Source of the DNA: UQRS01 sp964481575
GTDB lineage: Bacteria > Bacillota > Clostridia > Oscillospirales > Acutalibacteraceae
Direction of reading: 5' to 3'
Length of the DNA: 64,000 bases
Assembly (NCBI GenBank): GCA_964481575.1
Contig: CAYZTR010000001.1
Location: 62,001-126,000, forward strand
Shown piece after piece: positions 14,661 to 23,201 of the stretch. How positions within the stretch are numbered: position 1 is the stretch's first letter; every line of letters begins with the position of its first letter. A program made the position numbers and the translations under genes. The notes below the pieces were generated by a model. It was not told the origin of the DNA. It saw only the letters and a program-made list of their open reading frames with translations, and did no database searches.

Positions 14661-16535
14661 ATGACCAGGAAACAAAAGAAGCTGTTGGCCCGGATTTTAA
14701 TCGGGGCTGTAATCTGGCTGGCGGGACGAATTTTTCTGCCGGAGGAGATGATCCTGTGGCAGGGCATAGTATTTGGTGTTTGTTACCTGCTGGTAGGGTA
14801 TGACATTCTATGGAAGGCCATTCGGAACATAGCCCGGAGACAGATTTTTGATGAAAACTTTTTGATGGCAGTGGCGTCCTTAGGGGCGTTTGGCGCCGGA
14901 GAATTCCCTGAAGCGGCGGCGGTTATGCTGTTGGATCAGGTGGGAGAGCTGTTTGAATCTTATGCTGTTGGGAAAAGCCGCAAGTCGGTGACAGAGCTGA
15001 TGGATTTGCGGCCAGATTATGCCAATGTACTGGTGGACGGGAACCTGACCCAGGTCGATCCCGATATCCTGGCCGTAGGGGACAGTATTCTGGTAAAGCC
15101 CGGGGAAAAGGTGCCGCTGGACGGTGTGATTACCCAAGGAAGCTCTACCCTGGATACGGCGGCCTTGACTGGGGAATCCATGCCCCGTGCCTGCGGCGTG
15201 GGGGATCCGGTGCTGTCGGGCATGGTAAATCTGTCCGGTGCCCTGACGGTGCAGGTGGAAAAAACCTACGGGGAATCCACCGCCGCCAAGATTCTGGATC
15301 TGGTGGAAAATGCCGCCTCCCGAAAAACCAAAACCGAGAATTTTATTACCAAATTTGCCCGGTATTATACCCCTATTGTCTGCGCCTGTGCATTGGCGTT
15401 GGCAGCGCTGCCGCCCTTGACCATGGGGTTATTGACCGGGACCTGGGACTTCTGGACCTGGGTGTACCGGGCCTTGATTTTCCTGGTGGTGTCCTGCCCC
15501 TGTGCCCTGGTAATCTCGGTGCCCCTGACCTTTTTCAGCGGCATTGGTGCTGCCTCCCGGGCGGGAGTGCTCTTAAAAGGCAGCAACTATTTTGAAGAAC
15601 TTTCCCGGGTTTCGGTGGCGGTGTTTGATAAAACCGGTACTTTGACCAAGGGCAGCTTTTCTGTGACGGCCAAGGTGCCTGCACCGGATGCTACAGAGGA
15701 GGAGCTGCTGGAGGCTGCGGCCTATGCCGAAGCTTTTTCCAATCATCCCATTGCCCAGTCGGTCCGGAAGGCTTACGGCCTTCTGGAAGAGGAAAGGGTG
15801 ACCAGTGGTCAGGAGGCTGCCGGACGGGGCGTTGGCGCGTTGCTGGACGGTGTACCTGTTTTGGCGGGCAACGCCCAGCTTATGACCGATGCCAAGCTGA
15901 CCCCTGCTGCAGTGACCCATCCGGGGACGGTGGTGCATGTGGCGAAAGGCAACCGGTATCTGGGCTATCTTTGCATTGCCGATGAAATCAAACCGGATGC
16001 TGCAGCTGCCATTGCCGGGTTAAAAGCCCGAGGAGTAAAAACGGTAATGCTTACCGGAGATCATCCCGCAGCGGCCCAGGCGGTAGGGGATGCCGTGGGT
16101 GTGGAGGAGATTCACGCCGGTTTGCTTCCCGGTGATAAGGTGGAGCAGGTGGAGGCGCTGCTGGCCGAAACCGGCAAAGGCAGTTTGCTGTTTGTGGGGG
16201 ATGGCATCAACGATGCTCCAGTGCTGAGCCGGGCTGATGTGGGTATCGCCATGGGTGGCGTCGGTTCCGACGCTGCCACCGAGGCGGCCGATGTGGTGAT
16301 TATGCAGGATCAGCCCTCCAAGGTAGCCACCGCCATGGATATTGCCCGGCTGGCCACCCGCATTGCCCGACAGAATATTGTGCTTGCACTGGGGATCAAG
16401 TTGCTGGTGTTGGTGCTTTCTGCGGTAGGCCTTGGCACTATGTGGATGGCAATTTTCGCCGACGTTGGGGTCTGCGTTCTGGCCGTTCTCAATGCGCTGC
16501 GGGTTCTCCGCTTCCGGGAAAAGCCGATACAGTAG
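14661..16535 (+). CDS. cadA: Cd/Zn/Pb-translocating P-type ATPase (CadA/ZntA group)
   Basis: The ATPase pumps Cd2+, Zn2+ or Pb2+ out of the cell. The 624-residue protein opens directly with membrane helices and lacks an N-terminal metal-binding domain. Key motifs are the actuator TGES (170-173), the intramembrane CPC site (residues 279-281) and the phosphorylation site DKTGTLTKG with Asp323. The SNHPIAQSV nucleotide-site motif and GDGINDAPVL hinge follow. The last helices contain IKLLVLVL and WMAIFADVG, whose Lys and Asp are characteristic of the Zn/Cd/Pb subgroup rather than copper pumps. It is third in the cadC-HMA-cadA operon. Confidence 0.95.
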   Translation: MTRKQKKLLARILIGAVIWLAGRIFLPEEMILWQGIVFGVCYLLVGYDILWKAIRNIARRQIFDENFLMAVASLGAFGAGEFPEAAAVMLLDQVGELFESYAVGKSRKSVTELMDLRPDYANVLVDGNLTQVDPDILAVGDSILVKPGEKVPLDGVITQGSSTLDTAALTGESMPRACGVGDPVLSGMVNLSGALTVQVEKTYGESTAAKILDLVENAASRKTKTENFITKFARYYTPIVCACALALAALPPLTMGLLTGTWDFWTWVYRALIFLVVSCPCALVISVPLTFFSGIGAASRAGVLLKGSNYFEELSRVSVAVFDKTGTLTKGSFSVTAKVPAPDATEEELLEAAAYAEAFSNHPIAQSVRKAYGLLEEERVTSGQEAAGRGVGALLDGVPVLAGNAQLMTDAKLTPAAVTHPGTVVHVAKGNRYLGYLCIADEIKPDAAAAIAGLKARGVKTVMLTGDHPAAAQAVGDAVGVEEIHAGLLPGDKVEQVEALLAETGKGSLLFVGDGINDAPVLSRADVGIAMGGVGSDAATEAADVVIMQDQPSKVATAMDIARLATRIARQNIVLALGIKLLVLVLSAVGLGTMWMAIFADVGVCVLAVLNALRVLRFREKPIQ

Positions 16536-16612
16536 ACCGCAACCGGAAGCTGCCGTTTTTTCGGCGCGTTGTGGAGGCTTTGTCAGGCAAAGCATTTGAA
16601 AGCCGATCATAA

Positions 16613-16661
16613 AAAGGGACTGTCTCACGGAATTTAAGCGAGACAGTCCCTTTCGCTTTTA
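16613..16661. terminator. Bidirectional terminator between cadA and the TIR/RyR operon
   Basis: AAAGGGACTGTCTC (16613-16626) and GAGACAGTCCCTTT (16640-16653) form a 14-bp perfect stem with a 13-base loop. T-rich sequence follows on the + strand, and the A-run at the left arm gives Ts on the minus strand. It separates two convergent operons. Confidence 0.88.
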
Positions 16662-16671
16662 TCGCTGGATC

Positions 16672-18471
16672 TTAATCGTCGTCCTTTTCCTGTTCTGAGA
16701 GGGGCAGCTGGTCAAAAGGAATCAAACAATTGTGTGTTTTTGCCAAGTCATTGCGCTGCTGCGCATAGCAGTACCCTTCTGAACGCATATACGCATTCCA
16801 TCTGCGATGCTCTAATCTGCGTATGGCCCATTTTTCCGCTTCGGTTCGCTGAGCAGCGGGCTTGTCCGCGCCGGGTATGCCGCATTTTTGCTTCATCTTA
16901 TGATGGATGGCAGAAGCCATGGAGGATTTATAGTTGTATTCGTATTTCCAGAAATCCGCTTCCTGCCCCCATTTCAAATGACGCTGCAAAGCAGCCTGTT
17001 CTGCTTCTGAAGCCAAAATGACCTCTTCGGAATAGGCGGTTTTAATATCTCCGATGAACTCGATTTCATAGGGCTGCCCCTTAAAGTTGGTGATTCCCTG
17101 CAGTGCTTTCTTCTTGTCGGTATGATATATCACAGTCTGTATTTGCGGCTTCACACCTGCGCGCTCAAACCGGGTGCGCAGTTTGATGGCTGCTTGGATG
17201 TTCTTTTCATCCTCTCCCAGCGCCACAAACACGTAGGTTGGTGTCGGCAAAGCGAAAACTGCATCGTCAAAAGCTTTTGTCCGCGCATCCATGCCGGAAT
17301 GGATGAAAATTTGATAATTGGCTTCTCCGTCCGGATGAAAATTGCCGTTGTGCGTATCGTCCATCAATTCCGGGCAAAGGGAAGAAAAGGCCGATTCGGC
17401 TGTTTCGGAAGCATCAAAGGCGTTAATTTCCACCTGGTATCCGTCCATCTGACAAAACCATACCAGCGCTTTCAGCATTTCGGTTCCATGGCGCCCCAGC
17501 CCCACGATTACGGCGGAAATATGTTTGCGCCCATCTTCTGCCGGTATCGCGTGTTCAAAGATCTGGTGTCCCCCATCATAAAGGGTACGGAAAATCAGGG
17601 ATTGCACCTCGTTGATTCGCCGCACCTTCATTTGGATAGGGACGATACTGCCGGGATGCTCCGCCTCCTGGCGGACAGCATTGGCTAACAGGAGATCGGC
17701 TTCCACCTGGGTGGAAAAGACATATAAATGGGTGTGCGCCCGGTGCTGGTACTTTGCCAGCAGCGCGAAAGCCTGATTGACGTTTTCGGAGGGGTCTTCA
17801 CCGATGGTAAAGAAGCGAATGGGGCAATTTTTGCTGTGAAAGGAAAAATTTACGGCAGCCATCTCTTTTTGAAAGCATATGGCGCCCAATTGCTGTGCAT
17901 GTTTTGCCAAGTCACTGTGGGCTTCCTCACTTCTGGGCATATTTGCAAAAATGACAGCCCGGCCGGTGGCGTCCTTATCCATAAGACTTTCCGCCAAGGC
18001 CAGCGATTTTTCATTCAGGTCGGAAAAAATGAACACATCTTTCCGATAACTTGCAAGATATCTTCTGCGTGCAGATACATTTTTGAAAAAGGACAACACA
18101 AAGCCGAAGGTTAAAAGCGGCGCTGCTACAAACAAAATGGAAAACAAAAAAGAATAGGCATAAAAAATGCCGCCGGACAAACCTGCGATATTTTCCGTGA
18201 TAAATCCGAAATCCACATTCACGAGAACCAGCTGTATCATGGTATAGACGGAGATGAACAACATCTCCAGGAAACCACAGTCGTTATATTTATAAGCGTT
18301 TATGCAGATCGGAATAAATAACAGCACCGAGGCCAATGCCATGCCGACAAACAATATTTTAGATGGATCGCAAAAGCGCCCCTTCCTTTTGGCTTTGCCC
18401 TTAGCCGCGGCAAACACAACGGCCAAAAACAGGCAAAGAACCGCACCTGTAAAATAAACTACCCAATGCAT
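16672..18471 (-). CDS. Four-helix membrane protein with two RCK/TrkA-like Rossmann domains and a RyR domain
   Basis: This 599-residue protein begins with four hydrophobic helices (about residues 4-24, 39-57, 67-88 and 99-125). A first Rossmann-like unit follows (KDVFIFSDLNEKSLALAE, about 144-240). A second carries a glycine-rich nucleotide loop VIVGLGRHGTEMLKAL (about 322-337) and extends to about 470. The last ~100 residues match the RyR domain of ryanodine receptors and bacterial relatives (AIRRLEHRRWNAYMRSEGY, then KTHNCLIPFDQLP). The layout is that of a ligand-gated membrane effector. It is the third gene of a TIR / asparaginase-like operon, so it may respond to a nucleotide made by the TIR enzyme (inference). 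Ion conduction is not shown by sequence. Confidence 0.75.
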   Translation of the reverse strand: MHWVVYFTGAVLCLFLAVVFAAAKGKAKRKGRFCDPSKILFVGMALASVLLFIPICINAYKYNDCGFLEMLFISVYTMIQLVLVNVDFGFITENIAGLSGGIFYAYSFLFSILFVAAPLLTFGFVLSFFKNVSARRRYLASYRKDVFIFSDLNEKSLALAESLMDKDATGRAVIFANMPRSEEAHSDLAKHAQQLGAICFQKEMAAVNFSFHSKNCPIRFFTIGEDPSENVNQAFALLAKYQHRAHTHLYVFSTQVEADLLLANAVRQEAEHPGSIVPIQMKVRRINEVQSLIFRTLYDGGHQIFEHAIPAEDGRKHISAVIVGLGRHGTEMLKALVWFCQMDGYQVEINAFDASETAESAFSSLCPELMDDTHNGNFHPDGEANYQIFIHSGMDARTKAFDDAVFALPTPTYVFVALGEDEKNIQAAIKLRTRFERAGVKPQIQTVIYHTDKKKALQGITNFKGQPYEIEFIGDIKTAYSEEVILASEAEQAALQRHLKWGQEADFWKYEYNYKSSMASAIHHKMKQKCGIPGADKPAAQRTEAEKWAIRRLEHRRWNAYMRSEGYCYAQQRNDLAKTHNCLIPFDQLPLSEQEKDDD

Positions 18472-18493
18472 GGCTGGTCTCCCCGCGTCGGCG

Positions 18494-19492
18494 TTACAGA
18501 ATGGATGGGTTGATGAACTCTTGCACCATCGGCGTTTTCACAAACAATGCAATGTCCAGGCCCAAGCTGATGGCAATCCATATTTTTACACTGATCGGAA
18601 CGGATGCAGCGCCCAGCAAAATGTGGATGTGCAGGCGTTGGTAGGCCCGCATACTTTCGTAGGCATCTCCGCAGGGGACATCCGGCAGGAAAACGGGAAT
18701 ATTTAATTCCCTGGCCTGGCTGCATAACTGCTCCAGCTGCGGGCTTGCGGTGTTCAGGGTGCCTGAATGGTAGGGAATCAGCAGGATCGCACGGTATTTT
18801 GAAAGGTCATAGTCGTATTGCTCGGTAGGGGAAGCGTGGATGGTCAGCAGGCCGGGGTTGTCGCAAAAATGAACCCGGCCGCAGGGCGTGCCTGTAGCTG
18901 ATGGTATATAATCGTCACATGTTTTGACCATGTTGTCCCGGTAGCGTGCGTAGGGAGAACCACCCAAGCTATATATTTTGTCGGAGAATTCTGGATGGCG
19001 CAGCATACGCGCGGCACAGTGAATATCCACGCAGCCGCTCGCATCGTTGGCATAGCAGGCGTACACACCGCGGCCCGCCTTGCCGCGGATAAATGCAACG
19101 GCCGCCTCAAAATTGATTTCGCCGTTGGAAAAATCGCTTCCCAAGGGGAAGTTGCTGGATACAAACATCACCGGTATGCATTCACAGCCGACGCAAAACG
19201 CAGCCGCAGCAGCTGAATATTGCAGGGTGTCGGTACCGTGGGCAACGATGATTCCGTCATAATCGCCCTTTACGCCGTCACAGATGCAATCCATCAGCAG
19301 ACACAGTTCCCCAGCTGTCAGGTTTTCGCTAAGCACGGTGTAGGGGGTTGCAGTGACAAATTCCGCCGAATGGCCCCATTTGCTTTGATATCCGTTAATG
19401 AGACGGTAATCGGTGGCAGGATCGGTGGAAATCCATCCGTTGCTTTCCGTGCTGCCGATGGTACCGCCGGTAAAAATCACAAGAATCTTCAT
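18494..19492 (-). CDS. Asparaginase/glutaminase-fold protein
   Basis: The 332-residue protein has the two catalytic-threonine motifs of the L-asparaginase family: FTGGTIGS with Thr11, and AHGTDTLQYS with Thr87-Asp88. The family hydrolyses side-chain amides; known variants act on Asn, Gln or Glu-tRNA amides. The usual DVTK segment carrying the active-site lysine aligns with VDIHCAARM (about 155-163), so that lysine appears absent or moved (my reading, not an alignment result). It lies between the TIR gene (4-base gap) and the RyR gene (22-base gap), so it is likely a component of the same system, perhaps acting on an amide-bearing nucleotide such as a nicotinamide derivative (speculative). Confidence 0.8.
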   Translation of the reverse strand: MKILVIFTGGTIGSTESNGWISTDPATDYRLINGYQSKWGHSAEFVTATPYTVLSENLTAGELCLLMDCICDGVKGDYDGIIVAHGTDTLQYSAAAAAFCVGCECIPVMFVSSNFPLGSDFSNGEINFEAAVAFIRGKAGRGVYACYANDASGCVDIHCAARMLRHPEFSDKIYSLGGSPYARYRDNMVKTCDDYIPSATGTPCGRVHFCDNPGLLTIHASPTEQYDYDLSKYRAILLIPYHSGTLNTASPQLEQLCSQARELNIPVFLPDVPCGDAYESMRAYQRLHIHILLGAASVPISVKIWIAISLGLDIALFVKTPMVQEFINPSIL

Positions 19493-19496
19493 TTTC

Positions 19497-20522
19497 TCAG
19501 CCTTTCATCTTTACCTCAAAGGAGCAGCAGGTTTTAAATCTGTTTTGCAGCGGACATTCTACGCAGGTAAGTTCCGCGTCTACCGAACCCAGCAGGGTTT
19601 CAATGACGCCGGTGCAATATCCCCGTATAAAACCGCAGATGTGCCGCTTTTTGGATTTGTCAACAATGAAAGCCTCATTAATGCTCAGCTTTGCGGAAAT
19701 GGTGCCGGACTCCTCATCGAATTCCCCGAAGGTGATATCAAATTTGCCCCAGCCCACGGCAGAGTCAAACTGGCACCATTTTTTCAGCTTATTTTCCATT
19801 TCCTCAATGGAAGCGCCTGTGTCCCACTTGCTGCTGAGGCGCTCCCCAAAGTTCCTGCCGCTGGTGTAGCCGCTGGTGTAGAAGATGTCCTCCGCCACCT
19901 GGGCATCAGACATTTCGGCCACCTTTTCATAGATGCCGCCCAAAAGGTTAATCAGTGTGTCCGTACGGAAGCTGACATTGCGCTGATTATCCTCCGGGTT
20001 AATCATGATGCCTCTTTCCCTGTTATAGGTGAATATGGTGTTGCTGTTCTTATTTTGATCTGCCGCTGTATTGGCTGGTTCCGGCAAAACCGGCGCGACA
20101 GGCTTTACTTCCTTGGGCCGCAGTTCGCTTAAACGCTCGTTGACAATATCCAGTACCTTTGGAAAATGCCCTTCCAGATTATCAGAGTAGGCAATGACCC
20201 GCTGGCGTCTGCCAATATAATAGCGCAGGTCATCATTCAACTCAAAATCATCAATAATGAGCGGAAGTATGGTTTTCTTTTTGTTGGACATAATGTCAAT
20301 CTCGTTGAGCACCTGCTCAGAGGCATTGGAATTGGTAGAGGCCACCAGTATCGCCATGGTGCAGTCGTTGATGGCACCGGTAAGCGCCGATGCGTAAGGC
20401 CGCCCTGGCTCTATATCCCGCGGCGCAATGTAACAGGAAATATGGTTCTGTTCCAGAAATTCTACAAGTGCAAAGGCAATTGCGTCATCCATCGTGCTTT
20501 TGCTGATGAATACATCCTTCAT
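19497..20522 (-). CDS. TIR domain fused to a V4R sensor domain
   Basis: The 341-residue protein starts with a TIR domain (residues 1-~130): MKDVFISKSTMDDAIA as strand A, then CYIAPRDIEPGRPYASAL as the BB loop. SEQVLNEIDIM carries Glu74, at the place of the NAD-cleaving glutamate in TIR NADases. After a Pro/Asn-rich linker (~130-165), a C-terminal V4R (4-vinyl-reductase-like) domain follows. It has VGWGKFDITFGEFDE, ICGFIRGYCTGVIETLLG and a final Cys cluster CVECPLQ...TCCSFEV. V4R domains bind small ligands, so ligand-controlled NAD cleavage is a reasonable inference. ATG 20522 follows GGAGG eight bases away. The frame extends 37 codons upstream without a better start. Confidence 0.82.
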   Translation of the reverse strand: MKDVFISKSTMDDAIAFALVEFLEQNHISCYIAPRDIEPGRPYASALTGAINDCTMAILVASTNSNASEQVLNEIDIMSNKKKTILPLIIDDFELNDDLRYYIGRRQRVIAYSDNLEGHFPKVLDIVNERLSELRPKEVKPVAPVLPEPANTAADQNKNSNTIFTYNRERGIMINPEDNQRNVSFRTDTLINLLGGIYEKVAEMSDAQVAEDIFYTSGYTSGRNFGERLSSKWDTGASIEEMENKLKKWCQFDSAVGWGKFDITFGEFDEESGTISAKLSINEAFIVDKSKKRHICGFIRGYCTGVIETLLGSVDAELTCVECPLQNRFKTCCSFEVKMKG

Positions 20523-20577
20523 GTGAAACGCCTCCATAGAATCCGCCCGTTTCCTTGCTTGGCAGATTATTATTATT

Positions 20578-20606
20578 ATAATAGCACATTTTGTCGAAAA
20601 AGGCAA
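20578..20606 (-). promoter_or_regulatory. Sigma-A promoter of the TIR operon
   Basis: Reading the minus strand, TTGCCT (20606-20601) and TATTAT (20583-20578) are separated by 17 bases, about 55 bases before the TIR start codon. CGACAA occurs twice around the -35 region, a possible regulator site. Confidence 0.65.
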
Positions 20607-20740
20607 TACTTGTCGTAATAGGAAAGAATGCACGATGATGGTGCTTCTAACAAGGTAATGTCCGGAGAATTTTTATATATTGCAGTTTGTTGAAGTGTTC
20701 CTCAGCAACAAGTCCTTTGTTTTTGCGTTTCAAGAAATTC

Positions 20741-20769
20741 TTGACAACAGCAGCATATTGTTGTATTAT
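20741..20769 (+). promoter_or_regulatory. Sigma-A promoter of the ABC exporter genes
   Basis: TTGACA (20741-20746) and TATTAT (20764-20769) are separated by 17 bases, 31 bases before the ATG at 20801. It diverges from the TIR operon promoter. Confidence 0.8.
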
Positions 20770-20800
20770 TGAATTAACACAAAAGGGGAGAGGATATGTT

Positions 20801-21505
20801 ATGCTGACAGTGGAAGAGGTTTCCAAGCAATACGGCAAAGTGCTTGCCAATGACAATATCAGTTTTCAGGTGCGGGATGGGCAGATTGCCTTGCTCCTGG
20901 GGCCAAATGGTGCTGGAAAGTCCACCATCATTAAGTGCATTGCCGGGTTGCTGCGGTTTCGGGGACAAATTACCGTGAATGGGATGGAGAATAAAACCCT
21001 GGAAGCCAAGGCGGTGTTGGGGTATATTCCCGAGATGCCGGCGATTTACGATATGCTGACGGTAGGCGAGCATCTGGAGTTTATCCGCCGGGCCTATCAG
21101 ATGGAAGAGGATGAGTCCTACGGTGACGCCCTGCTGGAGCGGTTCCAGCTGATGGATCAAAAGAACAAGCTGGGAAAGGAACTGTCTAAGGGGATGCAGC
21201 AAAAGCTGTCCATTTGCTGTGCCCTGGTGCATCGGCCTAAGGTTCTGATTTTTGACGAGCCAATGGTGGGGCTGGACCCTCATGCCATTAAAGAATTGAA
21301 GCAGGTGTTTCTGGAACTGAAGGAGGCCGGTTGCAGTGTCCTGATTTCTACTCACATGCTGGACAGTGTGGAGGATTACTGGGATGTGGCACATATTATG
21401 ATGGGCGGCCGCTTTGCGGCCACTAAGCTGCGGGAGGGCGATGCCTCCGAAGAAAGTCTGGAGGAGTTGTTCTTCCGGATTACCGAGGAGGGGACGGCAC
21501 AGTGA
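20801..21505 (+). CDS. ABC transporter ATP-binding protein
   Basis: This 234-residue nucleotide-binding subunit has a Walker A GPNGAGKST (about residues 36-44), the signature LSKGMQQKLS, a Walker B KVLIFDEPMVGLDP and the switch His in STHML. The short C-terminus lacks a regulatory domain, as in drug/antibiotic-exporter ATPases of the ABC-2 kind. ATG 20801 follows AGGGGAGAGGAT; upstream in-frame codons lie before the promoter and are rejected. It overlaps the permease gene by four bases, so the two form one transporter. Confidence 0.93.
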   Translation: MLTVEEVSKQYGKVLANDNISFQVRDGQIALLLGPNGAGKSTIIKCIAGLLRFRGQITVNGMENKTLEAKAVLGYIPEMPAIYDMLTVGEHLEFIRRAYQMEEDESYGDALLERFQLMDQKNKLGKELSKGMQQKLSICCALVHRPKVLIFDEPMVGLDPHAIKELKQVFLELKEAGCSVLISTHMLDSVEDYWDVAHIMMGGRFAATKLREGDASEESLEELFFRITEEGTAQ

Positions 21506-23193
21506 AAGGGTTGTTTTATCTGGTGACCCACCGGATGAAAAATTCGGTGATCGCCTTTTTCAAACATCCGGGCAAGCTGGTTTTGGTGCTACTGTTTGTG
21601 GCTCTGTTGGGAATGTCCCTTCTTTCGGGCAATGCGGCCGAGGGTATTTACGGAGACCGGGACATCCGGGAATTATTTGCCTTAGGATACGGTTTGTATA
21701 CCGTATTTCTCTGCCTGACCGCCTACAACGGATTTTCCACCGGCTCCGCCATGTTCAGTATGCCGGATGTGAATCTGCTATTCGATACACCTATCCGTCC
21801 CAAACGGATTTTGTTGTATGGGTTGGTGCGTCAGCTGGGGCTGGCTCTGGTGATTTGCGTGTTTATGCTGTATTATTACGGCATGCTGCATCAGGCCTAC
21901 CTGATTCCGTTCTGGTTTCTGGTGGTAATCGTCCTGCTGTTTGGCGGTGTGATTTTTGTGTCTCAACTGCTGGCTATGCTCATCTATGCCAGAACCAGCG
22001 CCAATGACCGACTGAAAAACCGGGTGCGGGCTGTGTTCTTCGGCGTGATCCTTTTGTTGGTAGTCTGCTGCTGCGGCTGGGTTTGGGTACATGGGCTTTC
22101 GCTGGAAAGCCTTCTGACCTTTTGCACCGGTGTAGGGAGATTCTTCCCAGTGTCCGGCTGGATGGCGGCGGCTATGCAGGGGATTTTCACAGGAGCGTGG
22201 CTGCCGGCAGTCTTGGGGATTACCGGAACGGTAGCCCTGGCAACGGTACTGATTCTGGTCATCAGTCGCACCGATTCGGATTATTATGAGGATGTGCTTC
22301 GGGCGGCGGAGGTGGCGCAAAGTGCCATTGCCGCGAAGAAGGAATTTATGGGCGCGGAGATGAACCGGAAAAACGTCAAGGTGGGGAAAACCGGTCTGGA
22401 CGGCGGCAAGGGTGCATCAGCCATTTACTTTAAGCAAAAGCTGGAGAATCGACGGGGTCGGGTGTTGTTGGTGGATCTGCTTTCCCTGATTATGATTCTC
22501 ATTACCCTGGGCGTTTCGGTGTTTTTGTATTACATGGAGGGAAGTCCGGCATCGGAATCCGCCGATGCTTCGGTTGTTGTGGAACAGGCGGCTGTATCAG
22601 AGACGCTGATTGACGATGCAGAAGCGGAAGCGGACGATATGGACGCTTCTACCTTGGCTATGATCGTGGCGCTGAGTACCTCGGTTTATACCCAGCTGTT
22701 TTCGGTTTCGGCCGGGCGTGCCAACCGGGAACTGACCAAGCCCTTTATTTACATGATCCCCGATACTCCGTTCCGGAAACTGCTGGCCTGCATGCGCAGC
22801 AGTCTGCGAAGTTTTTTGCTGGAGGGCATCCTCCTTTGGGTGCCGCTGCTGTTCCTGTGTAAGGTGCCGGTGGCAGGGGCTGTGGCTGGAATCTTGTCCC
22901 GGGTTTCTTTCGGATATCTGTTCCTTTCGGTAGATGTACTGATTCTCCGCTTTTTCAGCGGGTGGCCCAAGGCGTTTGCCACCGTTTTCTACCTGTTGGG
23001 CGCCATGCTGGCCACGGTGCCGGGCATTCTCCTGGCGGTGTTCCTGACGCTGGCTGCTGGGATGCTGTTCCCCATGCTGCCGGAGTTGGTAGTGGCTTTG
23101 GGAATTATGGTGCTGGCCAATGCAGGGCTGACGGCGTTGCTGACTTTTGCCAGCCGGAATATGTTGGCCTGTGCCGAGTTAAATTACCAGTAA
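21502..23193 (+). CDS. ABC exporter permease (putative)
   Basis: This 563-residue integral membrane protein has hydrophobic helices in two groups, roughly residues 25-190 and 230-255, then 330-350 and 430-555. The middle is a hydrophilic section with acidic patches (DDAEAEADDMDA). The layout resembles the large clostridial exporter permeases paired with a single ATPase. The start is a GTG overlapping the ATPase stop (GTGA). The transported substrate is unknown. The gene may function in resistance to an antimicrobial, but nothing in the sequence proves it. Confidence 0.8.
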   Translation: MKGLFYLVTHRMKNSVIAFFKHPGKLVLVLLFVALLGMSLLSGNAAEGIYGDRDIRELFALGYGLYTVFLCLTAYNGFSTGSAMFSMPDVNLLFDTPIRPKRILLYGLVRQLGLALVICVFMLYYYGMLHQAYLIPFWFLVVIVLLFGGVIFVSQLLAMLIYARTSANDRLKNRVRAVFFGVILLLVVCCCGWVWVHGLSLESLLTFCTGVGRFFPVSGWMAAAMQGIFTGAWLPAVLGITGTVALATVLILVISRTDSDYYEDVLRAAEVAQSAIAAKKEFMGAEMNRKNVKVGKTGLDGGKGASAIYFKQKLENRRGRVLLVDLLSLIMILITLGVSVFLYYMEGSPASESADASVVVEQAAVSETLIDDAEAEADDMDASTLAMIVALSTSVYTQLFSVSAGRANRELTKPFIYMIPDTPFRKLLACMRSSLRSFLLEGILLWVPLLFLCKVPVAGAVAGILSRVSFGYLFLSVDVLILRFFSGWPKAFATVFYLLGAMLATVPGILLAVFLTLAAGMLFPMLPELVVALGIMVLANAGLTALLTFASRNMLACAELNYQ

Positions 23194-23201
23194 AAACGGG
23201 G

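Noticed and set aside
19413..20132. A 239-codon + strand frame over the TIR gene
   Set aside because: It is antisense to the TIR-V4R coding region and shows no domain.
20607..20740. Possible riboswitch or small gene between the TIR operon and the ABC exporter
   Set aside because: Only two divergent promoters and AT-rich spacer are visible; no stable fold or ribosome site stands out.
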